From the NCBI GenBank assembly GCA_018697195.1, contig CM031878.1:37829600-37893599 (forward strand): a stretch of 64,000 nt of DNA, in the 5' to 3' direction. The notes beneath the pieces are model-generated. The model was not told the origin of the DNA. It did not search any database and saw only the letters and a list, made by a program, of their open reading frames with translations. A program made the translations under genes and the position numbers. This document shows positions 1 through 13,745 of the stretch, in pieces; within the stretch, counting starts at the first letter, position 1; the number at the start of each line of letters is the position of its first letter. This stretch comes from Certhia americana (lineage: Eukaryota > Chordata > Aves > Passeriformes > Certhiidae).

Positions 1-2036
1 CTGACAATATTGTCCAAATACTTTGTGACCTCTTAGTTTTGTTTATTTGTTTGTTTTACTGGGGAGTTCTTTGTTTGTTCTACTGACTTTCAAATCTAAA
101 TTGATAGGAGTTTAACCTGTAATTCTGAAAAAACTTCAGCCATCATGCAGCACTAGACAGATGTGAATTAAGGGCACAGCTGCTGCTCTGCTGCTACTCT
201 TTTGTTGACTTCAGTGAGATTCTGTAATGCTACCTTAAACAATAGCTTTCTGTGGGTGAATCTGTATAGCAATTTTACTGGAGATATACTGTAAAAAACT
301 CTGCTGTTCTGTACCTTTGTATTCAAGCAGCTGTTGTATAGTTTCTACAAATTAAGTATTGATCTTCTGTCTTTTTAGTTAGCAGGGAAAACTTTACAAA
401 TCAGAAGTTACCTTTCTTTGTGTGGTGTTCTGCAACATTTCATATTTTATTAGTGTTCAGAATTAAGTCTATTTCCATGTAGAGCCACTTCTCAGAAGCT
501 TTTCCTGTTTTATTTTTTAACCTCTCTCACTGACCCCTTGGCAGCTGCTGTTGGACTCCATAATAAGTATTTAAGCTGCCATTTTAGTAGTTGTCCTGAA
601 AGAAAGTATTCAATATTTTTAAGTACCTGACCACTTTTAATGATGCTATTTGATCAGCAGGCTTTGGTATTGCTTACAGACTGTTCCACTAAGACCTAGT
701 AAGATGTGAGGTATTTTTCAGTCTTCAGGAATACAACTAACCTCACTACTGAAAAAACATAAGGAAATGAAAATGCAGAGAAACCAAAAGCATTATCATA
801 CTGGAGATGTCCTTTCCTCTTTATTCTGATTTAGGTACTAATCAGTCTAAAAGCGAAGAAAATGTCATGTTGCTAAATTAGTTGTTAGTGTAGATATTTT
901 ACAGATTAAGACTTAACAGAAGATCCTTGATATCTTCATGGACTTCCTGTCAGAGATTAGGAATCCAGTCTTGTTCAGTCCACATAAACAGCCCCGGCTG
1001 TGTGATGTGTTGTTAGAAGAGTAGTAAGATATGTTTTTTCATTAGTCTGTCTCAAGAACATTAGAAGTGAGCAGGGTTGGTTTCTTTTTGTACGCAAAAG
1101 CTTTACTGACATTGTTTTTGCTTCCCCCTTCCTCTCCTGGTGCCCTGCAATGATGAATGGTGGGGAAAGTTCTGGGGCATGTAACAAACTTCTGACTGAT
1201 CACCTTGGAGTCTGAATTTCCAATAGATGTTTCCTGGCAGCTGGTGCAATTTCTCTCCAAGCTCTGTTTGAATTATTTATTTGTTCATCCAATAAGCCTA
1301 TTAAACAGAGCACTTAAGCACTGGCTACAATAGACTTCTTGTGCTGCCTTTTTTTTTTTTTTTTTAAGGTTACATTAGGTTCTAGTTCAAAATTATAGGT
1401 TCTGGAGTCAAGCAACTAACTACTGGATATATATCCATGTATAGATGCTGTACTGTGTGTGCCACAAACACAACATTCATGAGAGAATGGTACTAAAATA
1501 TGCTTCAGAATGTGTTTTTACAACAATTGTTTGGTGGGCCACTTATTTGTGTTGTGTTTCTTTGTTCACTGTAAACATATGCAAATGCTTGTATATCAGA
1601 TAAAAATGCCACTCTAAAAAATTATATATTCCTATGCTTTGTTGATTTGTCAAGTTACACACTGTAAATTATTATCTCCTTTTTTTTCTTCTAAACTCAA
1701 ACAAAATAGAATTACTTATTTTATACATTCTATAAAAATATTACTTATTAAGCCATGATTATATTTCATTATGATAGGCATGTTTTAGATCCGACATAAC
1801 TATAGCAATGGGAGCCATGGAAAATGAGTCCAAATTGTGCCCCAGCCTAGTCTTTCAGAAAACAGACACATAAACCCTGAGGGTTTTCAGAAACCAGCTA
1901 GAAATTCAAGTTGTATTTCAAGCACATGCTGGAAATACATAGGTTATCACAGTCTTGTCCTCTTTGGTTTGTTTCCATTTACATTGTTTAGCCAGTAGAG
2001 ATCTTCATTCACACATGGCATTTATTTTTCTTCTAG
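1..2036. other. AOPEP intron (partial), no gene
   Basis: This is the 3' part of an AOPEP intron, ending in a pyrimidine-rich acceptor (ttcttctag) just before 2037. It is AT-rich and contains a poly-T run at about 1349-1365. I see no exon, recognisable retroposon or structured RNA. Short open frames around 975-1260 on the minus strand have no recognisable domains and no splice-compatible context. Confidence 0.7.
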
Positions 2037-2153
2037 CTTCTCCCTGACCAGCTGGTCTTACTTCTGGAGTTTCTTTTGGAGGAGAAGACATTGTGTCCTA
2101 GAATACTGCAGTGCTTGGAGAGAACATACCAGCTCCAGGAGCAAGATGCTGAG
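2037..2153 (+). CDS. AOPEP coding exon (third from last), aminopeptidase O
   Basis: This 117-nt exon has 39 complete codons. The intron before it ends ttctag and the exon is followed by a gtgagt donor, and both junctions are phase 0. The peptide begins LLPDQLVLLLEFLLEEKTL and ends with QLQEQDAE, which matches from memory the C-terminal region of aminopeptidase O (AOPEP, also called C9orf3 or ONPEP). AOPEP is an M1-family zinc aminopeptidase reported to convert angiotensin III to angiotensin IV. This segment belongs to the alpha-helical C-terminal domain shared with leukotriene A4 hydrolase. The HEXXH zinc-binding site is encoded upstream of the window. It joins in frame to the exon at 19927 across an intron of about 17.8 kb. 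The identification rests on three consecutive exons plus synteny with FANCC and the mir-23b cluster, so it is firm. Confidence 0.95.
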
Positions 2154-2995
2154 GTGAGTCACTTAAAAACAAATCTCCCTAATGTATGCCACTGTTTTGT
2201 TGATTAGGAATGACAGTGTTCCACTGAGAACCAGGCTTGCTGCAGTTCTTTTTTTTCATGTCTGAATCTGAAATTGGATGATTTTAACTCCTATATTGTC
2301 TTCATGTGCCGTAATGACTCAATATTTTTGTGTGTCTTGTGTAGGTTCAGGTGTGTTTTGCATACTGTGGTAATAAAGTGCATCACAACCCAGATGTCCA
2401 AACTATTCATATATACCTTAGACAGCACATTTGTTCAAGTGTTAATTTTTTTCACTACGTTTTTCAGTTAGTGGAGCCCAGCTTGTTTTCATTGCGATAT
2501 TGTCTCCAAATGTAATCATGTCTGTTATAGTCTAAAATTATTCTTCCCCATTGGCAGCTTGTATTGCTTCTCTTTGGATGCTCCAAAGTCTCAGTCAGGA
2601 TTTAGGAAAGTTAGCTTTCCTGAGAAACTGGTGTTTTCTGGTTTGGGGCCTTAATTTAATGCTTTTGCGGTTGCTTCTAGGAAGTGCCAGTGGCATGAGT
2701 TAGGCCCAAGGAAAGCACTGCTTTATGTGATATTGTAAAGGTTGGCATCCCTGCCCCAATGTGCTTTATATCTTTGCAAAGCAAACCAGTAAATCTTTAT
2801 TACCACATGCAGAGAGGATTCTTTTAAGTTCCATGGTTTTCTCGAACTGGGAGAGTTCCAACAATTAAGGCAGCAAAAGTAGTGGCTGAAAGCATCCTTG
2901 CAGCATGCCTTTGCTTCAATTACGTAGTGTTCGGGGGGGAGGTAAGAAAGTGCAATCTGTGATGAAAATAAAGGATGTGTAGAAATATTTGAGAG

Positions 2996-3052
2996 AGTGT
3001 GTGTGTGTGTGTATGTGTGTGTGTGTGTGTATGTATATATATATATATGTAT
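2996..3052. repeat. (GT)n/(AT)n microsatellite
   Basis: A run of GT dinucleotides interrupted by two 'at' steps passes into a short TATATA tract and ends in 'gtata'. It lies in the long AOPEP intron and is a likely length-polymorphic marker. A minus-strand open frame reading His-Thr repeats across it is an artefact of the repeat. Confidence 0.9.
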
Positions 3053-6000
3053 AAAGCAAGGGTTAATTATGACGTAGCATACAACCAAGCTACTGTGCAA
3101 TGAAGGAGTATGGTGAACTTAACATTTGGCTCCTGTTTATTTAAAAACTACTTTGCAGGAGGTTGCAGAAAGTCAGTGTGCCTGACTTATCCTGTTACAG
3201 TTGGAACTTTGTGGCAATTATTAGAATTGAAGGAGAGAGCAAAATCTGCCTTGTTACTTTTATGCTGAAGTTGCTGTGTGGATGGTTGGAAAGACTTGGA
3301 AATCCAAACCTTAACGTAAAGATTGATAGAACGGATGTCTACCTTTTTCTCAGAAAAAAACAAACAAAAAGAAGGAACAACATTTCAATTTCTGCTGTGT
3401 ACTGTGTACCTTTTTACTTTGTGTTGATACAGTTTTCCAAATGCCAGATTTGTTTTTAATTAGAACCAACATTTCTATTTATAGGTATTAGAATATATTT
3501 TAATCACATCTGAATACCAGTGAAATGTCAGTGATTCTATTTTCTGAAGAGGAATTAACAGGGAGACAGATCAAAGCAATAGCTGTGTTGATGTTGCTGT
3601 TTCATGTCTGTGAATTGTAAGCACCAGGCCAAAAGCTTTATTTTCTCAGGTTTTTCCTTTCTCTTCACTTTCATGCTTTCTTTTTCCCTTGCAGCGTTAC
3701 ATAAAAGCACACACAAATTATCTATAAGAATTTTTTCGTGAAAAAACTTTCTAAACCCACAAGATTAGGACCTCTATGAAATGAACATAATCTCCATTTT
3801 ATTTTACAAGGTGAAGACAAGGGCTTTATAGACAACTCACTTAGAAGTACGGCTAAGATAACATTACATTAGCATTTTACCAGTCATCATACCTCAGACA
3901 GCTACACTCCTTTAAAGGGAACTAGCTCCCTAGCCTCACCTACTGAGGAATAGACTATTTGTGCCTCATTCTCATGTAAGTCCACAGTGACCCCAGGACA
4001 AAGTCTGAACCTCTTCTTGTCTAGATTTAATTTGTGGAGACACAAATCACTTATAGTGTTCCTGTTGTGTTACTGGAATTCAAATGTTCTCAGTAGCTAA
4101 ACGTCAGAAATGGATTATTAAAACTAAAAGCATAAAAAACTTGCAGGCAGGCCAATAAAAAGAAGAGAACTGTCAGTATCAGAGGGTTTATTCCAGGACT
4201 TTTGGAAGTGAGGTTGTCAGCTGTGTTCTGTCCAGCAGCAGAAAGTTAAGAAATAAACTTGTTTTCTTATTTTTGTAAAGTAGTGTTTAAATTCACAATC
4301 GTCTTCCAGTAGGAATAAGCAGTGATATGGCCATAGTGTGAGAGGGTACACAAAGGAATCTGTTTTTTTATATTTCCACAAAGTTTGGTCTTAAAATTTA
4401 TACATAATAATTTTGAAGATTATTATTTAGGGTCCTTCTGTCCTGCACAAGTACAGCTTGGGAAGTCCTTGTTCAAATTTCTTGGAGCTTTTCTGTCTGT
4501 ATCACTGAAGCATCTTTGACTTTAAAATCGATCCTGCTTGTTGTAGTAAAGCATTGCACGCCTAGTGAAATATGCACCTGCCCACAGCAAAGTGCAAGTC
4601 TGTCCCCAGATAGTGAGGCTGCCAACAGCACTGCTTGGTACTCCTGGCTGTTTGTTACCATGTGCGGGTCCAGACTTAACAGCCTACAGGCACACATTGT
4701 TTCAGAGAGGAATGAAGAGTATACAGCAGGTTGTCTGCCTTGTTTTAAGTCTTTTTTGTCAATCAGGTGACAAGAGAGGTCAGAGTCAGCCTTGGCCAGG
4801 AATATAAAAGCTGGTCTCAAGGAGATCTCCTCAGCTACTCAGTGTAGTTCCTGTCCTCCCTCAAATTAGGTTTCAGTGTAGATACATAGGCTTGGTGTCT
4901 GTCTCCTTTCTAAGACAGACACTGATTTGAATGCTTCTTTTAACAAACAAAAAAAAGTAAATTAAGTAACTATTGGTTAAGTAACATATTTGTAATTCTT
5001 AATGCATAACTTTCAAGCCACAAGAGCCAGAACTGCTTATGGCTTAATAACATTTCAGACTGGTTTGCCCCTAGTCTTGGATGCCAAGAGAGGCTTGTAG
5101 GGCATCTGCAAATTTCAGAATTTGTGACTCCTTTCTACTTTTTACAGTAATCTGTAATAAATAATTGTTTCATTTTCCACTTACTCCTCAAAGCTTGGAA
5201 CTTCTGAGAAGATACAAAACTACAAGTTTATTGTCAAAAGATTAAATTCATTGATCTAAGCTATTTGAATTGATCACATCCAAGAAATTTCTGTTTTGAA
5301 AGCAATGAAGGTTTCAAAGTTTAAAGCCATTTTTTCATTCTTCTCTCTGTGTCTTGAGCCCATTGTGGCTCAGACAAGTGGTGTTATGACAAGTGAGAAG
5401 CAATTCCATGGAAGAGTGATTGTGTCCTCAATTTTCTGCTCCTATTTCCCCTATCATGTTGTGCTGCTTCCCCACTACATAACAAAATAACTCACGGACA
5501 GACTACATCTCCATGACATACCACATCCTGCATTCGAGAGAAGCATTATAGAAGCTGGCTGCATTTTGAACATGACAAAGTCCAGCTGGAAGTTCAGCTG
5601 GCTGAGGAGAAATGGGATACATTACAAAGCAGCAGCTATACTTGCCATCAGACAGCACAGTAGGATAATAAAATTTAAAGTGGGTCTGGGGTTGGTTTTG
5701 TTTTGCTTCTTCCCAAAGTGTCTTTTCTGTGCAGCTGTTCCATTTATTCAATATCTAGTGTCTGGCAGAATGTGGAGAGCTGGTCTACATGGAAAGTTTT
5801 GGGTGGCTAGTTTTTTTTAAAATCTGTCTAACCTTGATGACGTCTCTTCTGATATGACAGTACAATCTTACCTTGTTTGAATAAGATATTGAGAACATTC
5901 ATATAAATAAAGTGGAGTCAAAAGACAATGCCGTGAGATATGAATTAACACTGAATCTCTTAGCTAGAGGAGCCTTCTCATTACTCCCATTATTTCTGTT

Positions 6001-7887
6001 CTTCATTTGGTCAAAGGCCTGTAACTTGTGAGCACACAATGTCATAGGGTGTCTGAGTAGCCTGCAGAATGGTAAAAAATGTGACAGGAAGCTCACAGCC
6101 ATAGGAGAACAGTGAGTGTGATGCTTTCAGTCCTATTTAAGATTTGACAGTATTTTTTGTAAGTATGTATGTATTTTTAAGCAAGTATGTTTTATTTGTT
6201 GCTGAATTATCTAGGAAATGGTAATAAAAACTACAGAATGTGGATGAAGCAGAAATATTTATGGTGTATTTCCCCAGATTTTTCACTGTAGAGTTAGGTT
6301 TCCTTTCTTTCCTACTATAGATATCACTTTTCTCTTGCCTGCACAGCATATGGAAAGTTGCTTTGTTAGTTTTCCTTGTCTCAGCAAGTTGACTGAAATG
6401 CTCTTCACTTACATAATGCTTTCCCTGTATTTGGGTTCATAATGTGGTATATTTTGGGGAGAGAAGAGAAACCAGAACTCTTTCTGCAGTAAATGTGAGT
6501 AAAATGAATTAAGATCATAATATCATCAGTCATGTGGGTGGCATAATGCCATTCTCACACAAGTACTTCATTGTGCGTGAGGTCTGCCTGTGAGACCAAG
6601 GCTATAAAGTGGTGGCATCTTATTTCACTGACAGAAATGCAGTCTCGCTAATACAAACCATTTAAGGTGCTTGGCATCCTAGAAGTGGTGAGAATTGTGT
6701 TAGGACAAAATGATTTTCATTCATTGATCTTTCGTAGTCTGTGAAAAGCTGGCAGATGTGGAAGTACAAATGAATTCTTGTCATTTCCCATCTGATGGTG
6801 ACTGCTGTGAGCTGAGCACATTCTCAGGTTGCATAATTCAGCTGTCCTGCTGATTGTGGATGGGCATAGTTTGAAGGCACACTTATGGAAAAAAGCTCTG
6901 TAGACAACACTGTAAAACTGGGTGGGAAAAGGGAACTGCTTGGGAAAAGGTCAGCGCACACTTGGAAGAAAGCACTTGGTGAGCTTTCCTTTCAGTGCAG
7001 CCACTGGGCCAGTCCTCCCTTGGGAAGGGACTCAGAAGCAATCTCCAGCTTTTGAGTACAATTAGTAATGTATTGTGTTAGAATCCAGAATGCTGAGAAG
7101 TATTTCTCTGCATGTTTTAAGGGATCCAGACCCTCTGATAAACACTATTTTTAACCTTTGTCTATGGAAAAGGCTTTCTAGGCTCTGGGATGTAGCAGAG
7201 CTTTCAAGAATGTGGATTAGATAGTAGCATAATATGTAGATTATCACAGGGTGAGAAATTTAGATTTCTGTGTTTGTTAGGATGGTAAGCAGATGAAGAC
7301 AAGATGGAAGATCCTTGTCGTTTTTAGGTTTCTTTCTCCTTCTTCATCTGCTCCATATTCTGCAGTGTTTGGAACACAAAACTATTGGTTAGAATTTGCT
7401 GCAGTATAGAATCATGTGAATATGGAATTAGTTATTGGAAGACAAAGAGAAATAATGTACGTTCTTGGTGATAATTGGGTTAATTTGGGTTTTAAAGATA
7501 ATTGATTAATTATCTTTAAAAGAGCTTGAATCTGTGTGTTGGGGGGGACATTTTGATACTTTTCTCCCTCACACCAGGCTGGTGTTAAGCCTGGTGTGCT
7601 GGAACTGCTGATAAGAAAATAATAAACAACCTGGAGAATGAGAGAAAAGCCAAGAGTCCAGTTTGCTTTCTTCTTAACAAGGACTTTCTAAAAAGCCTCC
7701 CTTCTCAGGGAGAGATGTGTGGGAGTGGGAACTCCCACAGTATTGCAGATACCTCCACAGGCTTCTTGATGTACTGAGTAGCAACAGGTAGGCATGTTTC
7801 AGAGAGTGGCATTGCAACCACAGAGGGAGAACCATGGTTCTTTTCCTTAACTGATGTTTGTATGAAACACCAAATCAGTAGTCAAAG

Positions 7888-7963
7888 ATCAGCTTGAGCT
7901 GATCACCATAGTAAAAAAATAAAATAAATAAAAAATCATCAGCTTGAGGTGATGACCATAATA
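7888..7963. repeat. Imperfect direct duplication with A-rich spacer
   Basis: The 26-bp unit atcagcttgagctgatcacc... at 7888-7913 recurs at 7938-7963 with three differences. An A-rich spacer of AAATAA type separates the copies. The first copy contains the palindrome gatcagcttgagctgatc. No coding potential is seen. Confidence 0.75.
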
Positions 7964-10900
7964 CAGGGTCTGGCTTTCTGGCATTTTGTTTTTTCTCTTC
8001 AAAAGTAAAAATCCTGTCTGTATTTACTTAATATTTAAATATACAGTTTATTACTCAGTTTCAATTCAAGTCAGATGATGCCTTATTTTGGGTAAGACAG
8101 AATGTTTTACAGGACCTACAAATCTGCTGTAAAAATTTTCCAGGAGTGCAAAACAAATTTCACTTCCCTTTTCCTTTCTGAATGTTTTAGTTGGAGTATT
8201 ATTGTGCCACTAGACATAGGTATGGTTACATTGAATAATTTTTTATTTGCAGTTGAATTGCAATTAGCACATCAGGAGTAACCTGGTATAAGGAATCTAG
8301 AAAAGAATAATAAGGAACCTAGAAAAGGCTCTGTAGATGAGTCAGCCTGCATGGTAGGTTTGTTTCTGGAATAGATAATACTTGAGGTTTGTAAAACTAA
8401 CCATTACTGAGGCAGTATCTTCATTAAATGGTTTTCATAAAGTGAAGCCTCTTTACTATTATCAGTCTGATGCTTTTAACACACATCCTCACAGAAATAC
8501 GATTTTTTCCCATGCTCTACTTCTTCTGCTTCCTTATGAAAATCCTAGCAAGGAATATATCTCTGACATAGAAAGCCTTTTCCATTTTTATTAGAAAAAG
8601 GGCTAATTTCAGGGTATATTGTAGACTGTCCTTATTGCTGATAAATGTGTTGACTGAAGCCACGACCACTTGCAAAGTGCAAGTGCAAGCACACTTATCC
8701 TCTGTGATCTTGAAAAATTTTGAGTCTTCACTGTTTCATGTTCTTGTTCATGTTGCATCTGAATGCAATTTGCAGGCCCTTTGGCACAGATAGTATTGCT
8801 ATTCATATTGGTTAAGATAGTTTTTCAAAAGTATGCATTTGCAGGAGTTGGATCTTTTTCCCAATGAAAGGAACTTAGGAAGGGGAAGCTTCTAAGAAGG
8901 TGGCACTTGCTTCCCGAAGATGACGTCCAAAATTCAGTATGAAGCTAAGAAGATTGGAACAAGATGAGAGAAAAATGCTTCCAATGACAGCCGTGGGAGT
9001 CATCCTATGAGACTCACTTGGGCTCATGTGCCCATTGTGACTGAGTGGATATGTTGAGATGAATTTGTAAGACTGGCTGAAGGATAATCTCAAGTAGCTA
9101 TAATTTGGGTTTGTTTTGTTTCTACATGCAAAGCTTTTACAGCCACCTGAGAAGAACAGAAAATCCCTCCATCAGCATTAGCTGAAAGGCATGATCAGAG
9201 CATGAGATTTATGGAGCACTGGAAATAGCTTTGCACCAGTCAGCACTCCTGGTCCCACACCCCTCCAGGAGCCAACAGCAACACATTTGTTCCAAGTGAT
9301 CTCAGTGGCTGCTGGGTGGCATGAGCAGAAGTTTTTGTGCCCTGACTGCTGCCATTACTGGTGCTGCTCACTTATCACCCCTGATTTTTTTCCTAGCCAG
9401 TTTTGGACTTAATTTCCTCTGCCTGGCAGCCCAGCAACTAAACAGAATTGGCAACCTGGGGAGTTGATGGTAAGAGGGAACTAAATATGCAACTGGGTTG
9501 GTTTGGCATTTTTTTACTGCTTATCCAAAGAATCTATTGAGGAAGATATTGGAGATAATTCTTTGTTGTATTGTCCAGCAAGGAGAATGAAGTGGTAGAG
9601 TCCTCTGGGATTCTGAACCCAGTCCTTAAGGTTTTCTGAATTGGATGCTATTGCTTTATATAAAATTTTCCTCAGTATTTCTGTGTCAGGTAATACAAAC
9701 ACAGTGCTGTAATACAAGCCACCTGCCTTTGTAATGAAACTTAAAAGGTTACTCTGTTTGCATGTATATGATAACACTGGCATAGGAGGATGGTAGTAGT
9801 AGGTAGTTTTTAAAATACAAACAAAATCCCCTAGCTATCAGCAACAGGGGTGTTCCTCAGAGATTTGCTGGTTTTTTAGATGTTTTTTGGTTGGCTTGTT
9901 TTGGTTTTTAATTCTGAAAAACAATCTGAAAATATTTTTATTTAAAATAAATTTATTTTGAGACTTCATCCAAATAGCTCATCTAATACTTCTTATTCCT
10001 GTTTAAAGGCTGGCTGCAGATGCAGGGTATGCCTGAAAAGAACCACAGATTTTGAAAAAATCTACTGGGCCATGTGAGGTCTAAATACTTCAAGAAGCAG
10101 GACAATTCAAAGGTGCAGGTTCTGATGTCATTTCTTAACCACCAAGATATGATTCCACCACTGAGTCACTAACTTAATAACATGTGGGTAAAGTATGCTA
10201 TCCTACTTTCAATTCTTGTGCCACTTGGAGTTGCAGTGTCCTGAAGAGGAATTTGTTGTCTTCCACATGGTGTAAGCATTGTCCTAAGCAACAACCGTCA
10301 CTGTATTCCAACAGCTGGGAAGAAAAGAGGTGGAGAAAATGACTAAAAAAAGATGACTAAAAAATGTCAAACACAGAGAAAAATCTAAATCTTCTCATTG
10401 CAGGAATAAGTTTATAAAATCTGTGTATTTTTCACTTAAGAATTTTTGCTGGGCATTGAAGAAGGGAGAATGAGTATAAGAGTAATTCAATGGTCTTTGT
10501 CTTTGGAGTCAAAATCTTGTATTTGGTTATTTTGAAAGTTAGAAGCCAGGTTTTAAGCAATGTGAAATTAGAAGGATGTGAGCATGGGCTGAGTAGGCTG
10601 GCTGTGACCTAAGTTACGGAAAAAACAGGCAGTCATATTGTTCATTGCTTGGAATTTGAGGCTTGTTTTCATATGGAGTTCCAGATTCTGTCTATGACAG
10701 TAATCTTGCCTGGAAATAACTAATGTTTTGACCACAGTCACTGTGGGAGACCAAAGATAAAAGGGTTTTTTCCTCTAGTAACAAGACAGATGAGATACAA
10801 GCAGAGGGATGGAGAGAGTGGGATAGGCAAAGGGGATATCTTACTGTTGCCTTGATACTTACAGCAGCCTTTTGCTGAGCAGGAAATACAGTTTAGTAAT

Positions 10901-11207
10901 AATTGGTAGCAGACGGTTGGTGTGCTTGATTCAACTCTTCAGAGTTGAATTTCTGCATCAGATGTACATGTTTAAATGCTTTTTTCCACTGTAATGTTTG
11001 GATTTATAAGCCCTGCATGCTTTTATGTGTGTATATAAATAATCTGTGTTGAAACACATATGCAGACACTGTATCGGTAAAAATTATAAGCAGACTCCAT
11101 CTGGAGACAGCTAGAAGAGACAGTGGTGATGGGAAGTATTTGAACTGCTTGCTATGGTGGTACAAATTTCTATAAATTTCTATGGTGATTCCAGAGATGC
11201 TGTTGGC

Positions 11208-11460
11208 ATGGGACAAGGGGTGACAGTTTCAAACTGAAAAAGTGTAGGTTTTAGTTAGCTGTTAGGAAGAAATTCTTTGAGGGTGGTGAGACACTGTCAC
11301 AGGTCACCCAGAGAAGCTGTGGATGTGCCATCCCTGGCCATGCTCAAGGCCAGGTTGGATGAAGCAATCTGGTTTAGTGAAAGGTCTCCCTGCCACTGGT
11401 GGAAGGGTTGGATCTTTCAGATGTTTTCCAGCCCAACCCATTTTACATTCTGTCATAATC
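11208..11460 (+). mobile_element. CR1 LINE 3' fragment, plus orientation
   Basis: The segment matches the conserved avian CR1 3' end in order. It has the 'gttaggaagaaattcttt' block, then 'gagggtggtgagacactg', 'cccagagaagctgtggatg' and 'aaggccaggttggatgaa', and a degraded terminal repeat ending near 11460 (attctgtcataatct). It is a 5'-truncated retroposon remnant of about 250 bp with no functional ORF. It sits in the sense orientation in the AOPEP intron. Confidence 0.88.
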
Positions 11461-11536
11461 TAGGCACTGTTGTTTCAGTAGGGTGTTGGAGGGAATATGG
11501 ATGGGGCTGTATGAGAGATGGCAGACAGTTGTGTTG

Positions 11537-11581
11537 GTGCATTTTGGCAAAGGTGTACATTTTGGCAGAGGTGTACATTTG
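11537..11581. repeat. Short tandem duplication (~20-bp unit)
   Basis: The unit 'cattttggcaaaggtgta' is followed directly by 'cattttggcagaggtgta', and a third, shorter degenerate copy begins at 'catttggatgtgta'. It is a local slippage-type duplication just downstream of the CR1 fragment. Confidence 0.7.
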
Positions 11582-13724
11582 GATGTGTACATATGTGGAA
11601 GCTTGAAGCCAAGCTTACTTTCCTGAAGGCATGAGGCTTGTCCCTGCAGTACCTCTCTGCTGTTGGTTGTACCTAAGGCTGGGATCTGGGCTTCCTGCCC
11701 CTCCCTCTGAAGGAGGGATCTCCTGGATCTCCTGGCTCCCCAGCATCCTCTCCATAGGTCTCCATTCCTTGGACTGTGTCTTCACACATGCAGCCATCCT
11801 CACCAGAGCACCCTGCTGGGGAAGGAAGGATTGAGAAGGGAGAGCAGGCAAGATGGCACAAGATTGCTTCTGTCACCAGCCAGAAGGCATCCTTGCTACT
11901 GAGAGCTGGCAGCGCTACAGCAAGGGAAAGCTCAGCACACATGTCCAGTGAAATTGTTGGAAACGCAGATGGTGACATCTTTCTGCCATTCTCATCTTTT
12001 TGCAAGCTGTGAATGGCACTGGTGCCCCAGCATGCTGAGCAGGCACTACTGAAAATGCAGGCAAAGGACTTCAGTATTTGGTTTCAGTTTAAGTAGGGTA
12101 GCTATGTTTTAAATTAAGGCTTATTTTTTAAAGCCTTTGGTTTTGAAATTTAGTGAGTTCACATGCTGTGTTAACCATTTCCTTTCCTTACATCACTATG
12201 ATGTAGGAACTGCTCTCCCCAGCATGGGGACAGTGGCAGCACAAATGTGCACATGAAAGGCACCATGGCAGTTTGGTGTCTCAGACAGTGTTGTTTGAAG
12301 CTGTCACACTGCTTTGGTGGTGGTAGCCTTTTTCTCATCTAACTGTTCTCTAGGTTGTTTCTCTATCATTACTTTGTTTGTCTGTTGTAAAGCTAGAGAC
12401 CATCCTAGTTTTGTATCCATCTCCTGTTAGACAGGGTGAGGAGGGGCAGGCTGAAGAGCATTGAGATTACAGAACTAGGCATCCCAACCAAGCTTTTTAT
12501 TCACAGTGACAGCTTTGACATCAGAAGAGAGACACAGCCAGTGCCACCTTTAAAAAAGGATTAGACATGGCTTCTTAATCTCTTGCCTTTTCTGACTTCT
12601 TTTGGAAATTTTTTTTTCCTACCAAGACAGCTGTCATTGATCACAGATGGGGCCCACATAGGGAGAAGAGTGAGTGTCTGGTTTGTAGTTGGGAGCTCTC
12701 TGCTGTATATCTGAAGTGGAGGAAAAAAGGGCATTTGTCTACTCCAAACAAGTCTTCAGTATTTGCTCCCTTGCCAACCAAGAGTGAATCCTGTCTTGAA
12801 GATAGCAACCAAAGCTATCCTTGGTTGCTATGCCCTCCTAATCATGGAGAGCAGCAAGATTGCCCGCTGCTCTGCCTGGGCTTTCTGAAGCGGCATGTTT
12901 TGTGATTCCTGGCTTCTGTTTGGTGATGTAGAAAAGAACCTCTGTGCTGGCTGTGGGAAAGATACATGTTTTGTTTGCAGGTGGAAGTGGAGTCACATTT
13001 ACAGGCTGTGGAAGCTGATGAGGTTGCTCTTTAGCAAGGCTATGGTACTGTATAAACTTTTTGACATTGTGTTATGTAGAGCTCTGTGAATGTTGAAACA
13101 GGAGCACGTGATCAGAAGGGAGGAGAAAAGGCAGGAAGAAAATACATGCCCCTAAACTACATTTATAGATGTGAGAAGGTTCAAGCAGGCACCTGTTGCT
13201 GCTTGTGCAGCTGTGAAAGCATGCTGCCTGTCCCTTGGGCACACTCGCATAGGTACAGGTTCAAATGCTGCCAACAGTCCCACAATCTGCCATTGACCAA
13301 GCAACAGAATTTGCCTTTCAAATCTTGATTGTGCCACACCCTTATCTTCTGCTACTAAATATATGTGCCGTACCCACAGCTCTTCATCAGTACTGTTGAG
13401 TGAAGGAAGGAGAGATGGGGCTTGCATGTCCTTCTCCCCTGTTGCCAGTACCCTTCATAGTGTGCAATTGCTTGATCTCTGCAGAAATACAAATCTGAAG
13501 GAGTAAAGTTAGTTAATTAAGTAGAATATTGCTACCAATATTACCAAAATCTAATGTCTGATATTCTGCTAAAATTAGCTTTTAAGTAATTTTTAATGAC
13601 CAGTTCATACTCCAGGTTTTAAATTATGTTAGATCTCTACAAAGTCCTCCTCAAAATGACAACTCCTGACAGAGTTTTGTTCTGCCAGCTCAATACTGCC
13701 TTAGGGTTTCCGGAATGGCCATGC

Positions 13725-13745
13725 TTTTTTTTTTTTTTTTTTTTT
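13725..13745. repeat. Poly-T tract
   Basis: An uninterrupted run of about 21 T occurs within the AOPEP intron. On the opposite strand it reads as poly-A, but I see no retroposed gene attached to it. Confidence 0.85.

Noticed and set aside
2723..3100. A 125-codon minus-strand open frame
   Set aside because: Its apparent coding content is a His-Thr/Tyr-Thr run produced by the GT/AT microsatellite.
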